Source of the DNA: Desulfobacterales bacterium
Lineage (GTDB): Bacteria > Desulfobacterota > Desulfobacteria > Desulfobacterales > Desulfobacteraceae
Assembly (NCBI GenBank): GCA_022361135.1
Contig: JAKSBM010000095.1
Coordinates: 1 to 5,182 of the forward strand
Direction: 5' to 3'
Length of the DNA: 5,182 nt
The position numbers and the translations under genes were made by a program. How positions within the stretch are numbered: position 1 is the first letter of the stretch; each line of letters starts with the position of its first letter. Below the pieces are notes generated by a model. It ran no database searches and was not told the origin of the DNA. It saw nothing but the letters and a program-made list of their open reading frames with translations. Shown here piece after piece: positions 1 through 5,182 of this stretch.

Positions 1-1907
1 ACATCGGATTCCATGTCCAATTGGACATCATCAATGGCCTTGAGCTGTCCCCGGGTTTCCTCGTGGGGAAAAGAAGCTTCAAAATCATTGTAAAGATTAT
101 CGGGCCGGCTGAAGGAAAAGCCCTTCTGCACCCGCCGTTTGGCATAGAGATCCAGGAGGTCGGCCGCCATCTTTTCCACCTCGGCCTTGGCCTTGGCCTT
201 GGATTTTATCCAACTCTTGGAACCGATCTTATCCAACACTGGAGAATAGCCGTCCACCCCGATGTATTTCCCGATCATTTCAATGCGGTCCACGGGCAGA
301 TAGAGCTTGTCGTCATCCTGGTAAACAATGAGGATAAAATCCTGGCGGATGGCCCCCACCTTCAGATTACACAATCCCTCGTAGCGACCGACGCCGTGCT
401 CCAGATGAACCACGATGTCCCCATTTTTCAACTCTTCCGGGGTGATGAGTTCGGTTTTCAGATCCCGGCCACTGCTCTTGCGGCGGCGTATCCGTTTTTT
501 ACCAAAGATCTCATTCTCGGTAACCACCACCAAACCCTCATCTTCGCGCACAAATCCCGAGGAGGCATTGCCAATGGTGAAATAGAGGCCCGGCCTTTTT
601 TCCATGACCTGGCCAAAATCCTGGCATTGCACCGGATCCACGCCATAGGGAGCCAAAAGGGAAAGCAGGCGTTTCACCTGGGCCGTCTGGCGAATCACCA
701 AAAGGACACGATGCCCCTCTTCCTGGTGGGCCGCAGCCCATTCCACCAGGGGCAGTAACGGGGATTCGGATCCACTGGCCCGGTGCAAATCCGCCTTGAG
801 ATCCTGGTTGTCCCGGCATGGATAATCCAACACAGCGTCGGAATCCGGCTTAAACGCCAGGGAATTCAGCTCGGTCCGCTGGAATTTTTCAACACAGCGT
901 CACACCTCGGGAAAGGGCAGGTAAATGTCGTCCGGAGCCACACAGAGGCGGCCCTCCGAGGTCACGGTTTTGTAATTCAGCAGGGCCTTGTTTTCAAGAT
1001 CTGCTGCCTTGGACTTTAAAAGATCCGGGGAATCCAGAATGAGGAAGCCGGATTCGGGCAAATAATCAAAAAAGGTATCCAACTCGTCATAGACAATGGA
1101 CAGCATGCTCTCAATCCCTGGGAACCGGCCAAAATCCCGGAATTGATTCACGTATTCCCGCACCACATCGGCCGGAAGACCCCCGTTTCCCCCGGCCTTG
1201 CGCAACCGGGCCAGGACGTGGGGTTTTTCCGATTCAGGGATCACCACCTCCGTGGCCGGCACAATGATGGCCTCGGACAATTCCTTTATTCCCCTCTGGG
1301 TATAGGGACTGAAGGTGCGGATGGATTCCACAAGGTCGCCGAAGAATTCCAGACGTATGGGCCGGGAATCGCCAGGGGAAAAAAGATCAAGGATATCCCC
1401 CCGCACCGAATACTCGCCAGCCTCTTCCACCAGGGATGCCCGGTTGTACCCGGCGGCTTCCAGGGTCTGAATCAATGCATTCCGGTCGGTTTCTTCTCCG
1501 GCCATGATCAATTCGGAGTGATCCATGATCATCTGCCGGGGAATCAATTTCTGGAGCAGATTGTCCACATGGGTAACCATAAAATATCGGGAGGGTCCCG
1601 AGTGCAGCAGTCGGGCCAAAACCCCCAAACGGGAGGTGGAGGTTTCCCGGTGGAATGAAAGGCTCTTATAAGGAAGAATATGGTACCCCGGGAAATAACA
1701 GATCTGGGATTTCAACTCGGGCATGTAAAAAACCAGGTCATCCATGAACTGCATGGCAGATTTGGCATCGGGCAGGACCGCAACCATGGGTTGCCGAACC
1801 GACATGTATAAATTGGCTGCAAGGTATGCCTTATGTGACCCCTCCTGGGGGGTCCGCACAAGTGTGTGGTTCTTGGTCTTAATCTGCTTAATCATGGATG
1901 ATGTCAT
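1..1907 (-). CDS. mfd: Transcription-repair coupling factor Mfd, N-terminal part, with one in-frame TGA; runs off the left edge
   Basis: Mfd is an ATP-driven DNA translocase that removes RNA polymerase stalled at DNA lesions and recruits UvrA for nucleotide excision repair. Visible here are 635 codons, a little over half of the usual roughly 1150. Residues 1 to about 330 are the UvrB-like D1/D2 module, with FPGYHILPYKSLSF near 72-85 and GEYSVRGDILDLFSP at 164-178. D3 follows. The RNA polymerase-interacting (CarD-like) domain lies near 490-550, with GDIVVHLEHGVGRYEG and KLYLPVDRIE. The linker helix follows, and the translocase begins with SFPHEETRGQLKAIDDV near 613-628. Helicase motifs I onward lie outside. 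Codon 336 (900-902) is TGA; the same frame continues through 299 further Mfd-like codons with no other stop. I chose the ATG at 1907 because it gives a normal Mfd N-terminus and has GGGA five bases upstream. A second ATG at 1895 has a poor ribosome site. The family assignment is firm. Whether a full-length protein is made depends on the TGA. Confidence 0.93.
863..886 (-). promoter_or_regulatory. Stem-loop just downstream of the mfd TGA, SECIS-like
   Basis: On the minus-strand RNA, AAUU (886-883), a bulged C (882) and CAGC (881-878) pair with GCUG (870-867) and AAUU (866-863), enclosing the 7-nt loop GGACCGA (877-871). The stem has eight base pairs and one bulge. The loop opens 22 nt after the UGA and its first two bases are G. 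As I know the bacterial SECIS consensus, it asks for a stem of at least about 4 bp, a loop of 3-14 nt with a G in the first two positions, and a distance of roughly 16-37 nt from the UGA, so this hairpin fits. The bulge is C, whereas E. coli fdhF has a bulged U, and the lower stem is AU-only. An alternative hairpin, CGCUG (899-895) with CAGCG (881-877), would compete. Function is a hypothesis. Confidence 0.35.
900..902 (-). other. In-frame TGA inside mfd (candidate recoded codon or nonsense mutation)
   Basis: This is codon 336 of mfd, with local context GTG TGA CGC TGT GTT. The residues on either side, YLPFPEV before and RCVEKFQRTELNSL after, align without a gap to E. coli Mfd DELFSELKNWPRVQL as I recall it, so no bases are missing or added. 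The stop falls at a position near the D1b/D3 junction that does not look strongly conserved. Possible readings are selenocysteine (giving a U-R-C motif), a C-to-T change from CGA (Arg), a changed TGG (Trp), or a sequencing error. UGA followed by C is a weak termination context. Other genes here use TGG for Trp, so I have no reason to suspect genome-wide reassignment of TGA. Confidence 0.9.
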
Positions 1908-1911
1908 GGAA

Positions 1912-1916
1912 TTCCC
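1912..1916 (-). promoter_or_regulatory. Ribosome binding site of mfd
   Basis: GGGAA on the minus strand, four bases before the ATG at 1907. It is a weak but usable Shine-Dalgarno sequence, and it supports this ATG over the one at 1895, which has no purine-rich stretch at the right distance. It directly follows the T-tract of the terminator-like hairpin. Confidence 0.5.
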
Positions 1917-1921
1917 AATAA

Positions 1922-1955
1922 AAATGAAGGCCGTTAAAAATAATGGCCTTCATTT
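1922..1955 (-). terminator. Rho-independent terminator-like hairpin between prkA and mfd
   Basis: A perfect 11-bp inverted repeat (AAATGAAGGCC at 1922-1932 with GGCCTTCATTT at 1945-1955) encloses a 12-nt A/T-rich loop. Read on the minus strand, the GC-containing core is followed by TTTTTATT, the arrangement of an intrinsic terminator for the spoVR-prkA unit. On the plus strand the trailing sequence is A-rich, so it would terminate mainly minus-strand transcripts. It lies about 160 bp past the prkA stop. Its T-tract ends almost on the mfd ribosome site, so it also belongs to the mfd leader and could attenuate read-through into mfd. The loop is long and the GC core only four pairs deep, which lowers confidence in strong termination. 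Confidence 0.6.
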
Positions 1956-1979
1956 AAAAGATACAATCAAAAGAATCAA
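1952..1979 (-). promoter_or_regulatory. Possible sigma70-type promoter for mfd
   Basis: TTGATT (1979-1974, minus strand) matches four of six bases of the -35 consensus. It is separated by 16 bp from TTAAAT (1957-1952), which matches four of six of the -10. The region is A/T-rich. Transcription would start near 1945, at the inner end of the hairpin's 5' arm on the minus strand. The mfd transcript would then lack most of that arm and escape the terminator. The match is weak and A/T-rich DNA gives such matches by chance, so this is only a candidate. Confidence 0.22.
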
Positions 1980-2116
1980 GGAATAATTCCCAATGCCGGT
2001 TTATCCCTAATATTTCATGGCAATTGGAGGCAGCGGATTCAGGGGGAGAGGAGTTGTTTGATCTCGGCCCAAAGGTTTACAACACTTCTGGTGCAAATTG
2101 TCATGAAACTTCCGTG

Positions 2117-4435
2117 TTATTTGAATTTATTGGCCAAATCATTGTCAATGACGTAAATGCAGGCTTCGTTGGCCCCCTGGATGGTATAGCCGAACTTTTC
2201 GGAAAGATTTTCAATGAGGAACTTCACATCCCGCTTGATGCGTTTATCATGGGCCTTGAACTTATCCGTATCAAAATCCTTGATGGCATTTCTGAAATTT
2301 TCATTGTCAATGAAGGGCTCCAACACCCGCTTTTTCAAATTGTGAACATAGCGCTCATATAGGGAGGCAAAGAGCCGGGTCTCGGAAATATTTTTCCGTT
2401 CAATCATCATTTCATGGGTCAGGGTTCGGGTGGTATATTCCTTGAGGACATCCTCCCGGATATCCTGGCGGCGGTCCTTGTCCATGTCCTCGGACAATAA
2501 CCGATTCTCGATGGATTCGAGAAATTCATCTGTGACATGGATTTCCTCATGGGTGAAAATACACCGGATCACGGAATTGAAATCATTGTTCACTGCGGAA
2601 ATATAATTTTTAATGTCCTTGGAAATCTGGTCTTCATTATAATAATAGAGGCTTTCCTTCACCTGCTGAAGCACGCTGTAATCGTACATCCGAACCAGGG
2701 AATCCAAAAAGCCGGCCGGAATAATTTTCTTGGGCTGGTTATCCATGAGTTTAAAAAAGGAAACCAGATCGGGCATGGAAATCAACCGGTCTTCCTTGGC
2801 ATATTTGGAATAAAACTCATCGAATAGTTTAATGGAGTCCCGGCCGGACAGACCTTCCTTGCCGTAGATTTCCGACTCGGCAATGATCTTACCCAGCATT
2901 TTTTTATCCAGGGCCCGGACATCCTCTTCATCCAACCAGGTGGGGACATTCCCGGAAAACAATTCCATCTTCAAAAGCATCATCCGTTCATCGCAGAAAT
3001 TCTTATACTTTTCAGATTTCTTGATCCACTCTTCCAACGCCTTGGAGCGTTTACCGATGCGGGTACAGATGATGGTACGGGCAAAATTCTCCAGCACCAT
3101 GGGCAGGAAGCTGCCCTCGATATGGCGTCCAAATGTATTCAGGAAAATCTTCACCTCGGTGTTCACATCCAGAACCAGGGGAATATCAATGTATTGGATC
3201 CGATCGTCAAAGGAAGGAAAATCCCTTATATTCCGTTTATCTTCCGGATTCATCAGGGCAAAAAACAGGGCATCCACCCGCTCTTCAATGTCCTCCACCT
3301 TATGAACCCCTTCGGAAATGATATTATGGAGCTCCAAAAGACGTTCCACATTATGGCCTTTGACATCCATGAGGGCATAGACCCCATTGTTGACCTTGGC
3401 AAAATTGGAATAGAGATATTGGATGATGTTGCTGTCCTGGAAAAGATTATTGATCCGCCCCTGGAGCATCTGGTTGAAAATAATCCCCTGCTTCAACGGT
3501 TTGTCGCCGGGATTGAATACACTGATGCCGTTGCCGATGCGCCGACTGACATAATAGGGTCGGGCATAGAGCATTCTGAAAATATCGGCGGGATGTTCCA
3601 GCCGCTCCAAAAGGGCATGGTAGATGGAGGAACAGATGGTGCAGACCTCCTCCCGGAAGACCCATTCATATTCCTTTTCCGTAAAGAGCCGCCACTTGAA
3701 CTCATCATTTTTAATGAGCTCGTCCAGAACGCTGCGCCGCTGCTCCTTGGGGATGACCAAAAAGGGATTGTCATGGCTGGGACAGGGAACCTCAATGTAC
3801 TCCTGGTCCGGTATTTGATTTTTCGGGGCATTGTTTCCCCGGCCATTTCCATTGCCGCCGGGCCGTTTTTCATTTTCCACGTATTGAATGATTTTTTCAA
3901 AGGTGGAAATATTCAATGCGCCGTCATGGTCATGGAGATCTTTGATATTCAAACGCCAGACAATTTCATATTGCAGCCCTTCTTCGGTATTGGCATAGAC
4001 CTCATACTGCCGGAGCAGATTATTGAGAAAGGTGGATTTCCCGCATCCATGGGGACCGTAAAAAATATAAATCCGATTCTGCTGGGAGCCATGGCGCAGG
4101 TACTCAATCTGTTTCATGAACCGGTTGGCAAAGAGCATGTCCGGGAAATAGGGCTTGGGGGAATCTTCCACAAATAGACGGGCACAGTCATAGCGTGTGA
4201 ACTTGGGCCGATCCTTTTCATGCCCGATGGTGTCCTCATATTCATCAACATAGCTTCGAATCATGTCGTGGAAAATTTGAAAAATATTCCGCAACATTTT
4301 ATGGGGACGCTGATTAATGAAACTTAAAAACTCTTCAAAGGGAACGGGCTGAAGCCGCTCATAATCCCGGATATTTTGATCCAGAAAACTCAGGGCCTGG
4401 TCGACGGGATCCACTTTAGGGGTTTTGTTGGCCAT
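2117..4435 (-). CDS. prkA: PrkA-family AAA+ ATPase / serine protein kinase-like protein (long form)
   Basis: The 772-residue protein is related to E. coli YeaG and Bacillus PrkA. PrkA proteins are cytoplasmic AAA+ ATPases described as serine protein kinases, and a protease role has also been proposed; they act in stationary phase, nutrient stress or sporulation. The Walker A loop is GPHGCGKST (127-135). A PrkA-type CPSHDNPFLVIP segment sits at 218-229, where E. coli has NDHPFCLFNP. The segment from about 341 to 436, including ERVDALFFALMNPEDKR, matches the second half of the ATPase domain. GLSGRDSIKLFDEF at 528-541 corresponds to the family's GLSTR motif. The last 60 residues resemble the C-terminal kinase-like domain. 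It is about 130 residues longer than YeaG (644), with an Asn/Gly-rich insert near 192-206 and a CxxC at 265-268. The start ATG lies 6 bp after the spoVR stop; GGGAG is 12 bases upstream. Family membership is clear, but kinase activity is not shown by the sequence. Confidence 0.88.
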   Translation of the reverse strand: MANKTPKVDPVDQALSFLDQNIRDYERLQPVPFEEFLSFINQRPHKMLRNIFQIFHDMIRSYVDEYEDTIGHEKDRPKFTRYDCARLFVEDSPKPYFPDMLFANRFMKQIEYLRHGSQQNRIYIFYGPHGCGKSTFLNNLLRQYEVYANTEEGLQYEIVWRLNIKDLHDHDGALNISTFEKIIQYVENEKRPGGNGNGRGNNAPKNQIPDQEYIEVPCPSHDNPFLVIPKEQRRSVLDELIKNDEFKWRLFTEKEYEWVFREEVCTICSSIYHALLERLEHPADIFRMLYARPYYVSRRIGNGISVFNPGDKPLKQGIIFNQMLQGRINNLFQDSNIIQYLYSNFAKVNNGVYALMDVKGHNVERLLELHNIISEGVHKVEDIEERVDALFFALMNPEDKRNIRDFPSFDDRIQYIDIPLVLDVNTEVKIFLNTFGRHIEGSFLPMVLENFARTIICTRIGKRSKALEEWIKKSEKYKNFCDERMMLLKMELFSGNVPTWLDEEDVRALDKKMLGKIIAESEIYGKEGLSGRDSIKLFDEFYSKYAKEDRLISMPDLVSFFKLMDNQPKKIIPAGFLDSLVRMYDYSVLQQVKESLYYYNEDQISKDIKNYISAVNNDFNSVIRCIFTHEEIHVTDEFLESIENRLLSEDMDKDRRQDIREDVLKEYTTRTLTHEMMIERKNISETRLFASLYERYVHNLKKRVLEPFIDNENFRNAIKDFDTDKFKAHDKRIKRDVKFLIENLSEKFGYTIQGANEACIYVIDNDLANKFK

Positions 4436-4441
4436 GATTAA

Positions 4442-5182
4442 TCACAACTCCCGCTTATGCAGTTTACGTTTTTCCATCACGTACAATTGCCGTTTCCACT
4501 GGATCTCGGGGGGCTTTTCATCGGTGGGGGGCTGGGCCGTGGGTGTGGCCGGATCCCAGAAATTGGTATAACTGGAACTGGATTCGGGAACAACTACGGG
4601 ATCGCTGGTTTCCAAATGAACCGGTCCCCCCCACAGATATTCAATGCCAATGAGGGTATTTTCCAAGAAATCCTTTTTCAGAGGCTTACCCTCAAAGCGG
4701 TGATTCAGGTAAAGGAGGCCATTGACACTCTTTTCCCGGTTCACCTGGATGTCCGGTGGATGGTAGAGGGTATTGATCACCATCTGCTTATAATCCTCGG
4801 CCCGCTTGGACTTAATATAATATTCCCAGGACATCCGCTGCTGGTTAAACCGTTTCCCCGTCACGTAGAGTTTGTATTTAGAAACAAACTCCTGGTCGAT
4901 GTATTTATTAATAAAAGTGAAGTCGTTCATGGTTTCACGGATCTGGAAAATGCTCTCCTGTCCCGTGTTCTGCTTCAGGTCGAATTCCTGTTTTTCGTGG
5001 TCATTCTTCAACAGGTGATATTCAAAGGAATAACGCCCCTTGTCCTCCATCTCCTCAATGTGCTGGAACATGCGCATTCCCAAGGCATAGGGGTTCAACC
5101 CCACCTTGGGCAGGGAGGTCACCGTGGCGTTCACCTTGGCAAAATCCGCCTCGTGTCCCTTGATGCGGTCGTCCCGGATAAA
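4442..5182 (-). CDS. spoVR: SpoVR family protein, C-terminal part; 5' end beyond the right edge
   Basis: The frame is open to the window edge and gives 246 residues, about half of a typical 500-residue SpoVR/YcgB protein. The GTG at 5134 lies inside the conserved run GHEADFAKVNATVTSL and is not the start; the true start is upstream of the window. The hallmark KVGLNPYALGMRMF (visible residues 26-39) matches YcgB, which has VGLNPYALG followed by a similar helix. Further family-like segments are ETMNDFTFINKYIDQEFV, LYLNHRFEGKPLKKDFLENTL and the terminal IEYLWGGPVHLE. The last 50 or so residues form a Ser/Pro-rich, probably disordered tail ending in a basic stretch (MEKRKLHKREL). SpoVR is needed for spore cortex formation in Bacillus, but it is widespread in non-sporulating bacteria, where it co-occurs with PrkA and DUF444 proteins. 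Its biochemical activity is poorly defined. It is co-transcribed with prkA judging by the 6 bp gap. Confidence 0.92.
   Translation of the reverse strand, partial: FIRDDRIKGHEADFAKVNATVTSLPKVGLNPYALGMRMFQHIEEMEDKGRYSFEYHLLKNDHEKQEFDLKQNTGQESIFQIRETMNDFTFINKYIDQEFVSKYKLYVTGKRFNQQRMSWEYYIKSKRAEDYKQMVINTLYHPPDIQVNREKSVNGLLYLNHRFEGKPLKKDFLENTLIGIEYLWGGPVHLETSDPVVVPESSSSYTNFWDPATPTAQPPTDEKPPEIQWKRQLYVMEKRKLHKREL
4448..4452 (-). promoter_or_regulatory. Ribosome binding site of prkA, inside the end of spoVR
   Basis: GGGAG on the minus strand lies within the last codons of spoVR, 12 bases before the prkA ATG. That spacing is longer than usual. With the stop and start codons only 6 bp apart, prkA translation is probably coupled to that of spoVR. 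Confidence 0.4.

Larger units (their letters stand above)
1908..2116. other. Intergenic region between prkA and mfd (209 bp)
   Basis: The region holds the terminator-like hairpin and a weak promoter candidate described separately. It also carries two copies of ATTGGGAATT on the minus strand (1994-1985 and 1919-1910) that flank the hairpin. The prkA-proximal part (about 2000-2116) shows no clear structure. It contains a 21-codon reading frame (2104 to 2039, minus) that I do not regard as a proven gene. No tRNA or recognisable small RNA is seen. Confidence 0.7.

Noticed and set aside
21..758. Long open frame on the plus strand opposite mfd
   Set aside because: It lies antisense to clear Mfd coding sequence and its product shows no recognisable motif. 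The minus-strand frame explains the same DNA.
877..899. Hairpin CGCUG/CAGCG immediately after the UGA as the SECIS
   Set aside because: It starts directly at the UGA, its loop begins with U-G about 5 nt away, and the 13-nt loop is too close to the stop for the usual SECIS spacing. The 863-886 stem fits better.
900..902. Genetic code change with TGA read as Trp throughout
   Set aside because: spoVR ends in TGA exactly where SpoVR should end and prkA should begin, and Trp codons elsewhere are TGG. A single internal TGA does not support a global change.
900..1907. Reading mfd as a complete 335-residue protein ending at the TGA
   Set aside because: The Mfd homology continues in the same frame past the stop, so this would be only the N-terminal third of one gene. 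A short product could still be made if the stop is real.
3122..4177. 351-codon open frame on the plus strand opposite prkA
   Set aside because: It is antisense to the well-supported PrkA ATPase domain, has no ribosome site or family match that I can see, and reads as a codon-bias shadow.
5132..5134. GTG at 5134 as the start of spoVR
   Set aside because: The frame is open upstream to the window edge and the 16 codons before it (GHEADFAK and neighbours) look like conserved SpoVR sequence.

Overview
The window carries three genes, all on the minus strand, in transcription order spoVR (3' half) -> prkA-like -> mfd (5' half). A 209 bp gap with a terminator-like hairpin separates the first two from mfd. 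No RNA gene, mobile element or CRISPR array is visible. Base composition is near 50% GC, codon use looks uniform, and the pairing of SpoVR with a long PrkA-type AAA+ protein is typical of Proteobacteria and relatives. A sulfate-reducing or other 'deltaproteobacterial' (Desulfobacterota) host is my best guess. That is an inference from protein flavour, not a demonstrated placement.

Right part (5182 to 2117): the C-terminal part of a SpoVR-family protein enters from the right edge and is followed after 6 bp by a 772-residue PrkA-family AAA+ ATPase/kinase-like protein. They form a tight translational unit. In many bacteria PrkA, SpoVR and a DUF444/YeaH protein form a conserved stationary-phase or stress module. 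The DUF444 gene is not in the window and could lie upstream of spoVR.

Middle (2116 to 1908): a short intergenic region with an 11-bp perfect inverted repeat followed on the minus strand by a T-rich tract. It reads as a rho-independent terminator for the spoVR-prkA unit. It sits only 14 bp before the mfd start codon, so it is also part of the mfd leader region.

Left part (1907 to 1): the first 635 codons of mfd (transcription-repair coupling factor), leaving at the left edge at the start of the translocase. The reading frame is uniformly Mfd-like but is interrupted once by an in-frame TGA at 900-902. Frame and homology continue without a gap for 299 more codons. The TGA is followed at the right distance by a stem-loop with features of a bacterial SECIS element: a bulge and an apical loop starting with GG. 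The candidate explanations are selenocysteine insertion, a CGA->TGA nonsense mutation, leaky readthrough (UGAC context) or a sequencing error. The sequence alone does not settle this, and it is the main point of interest of the window.
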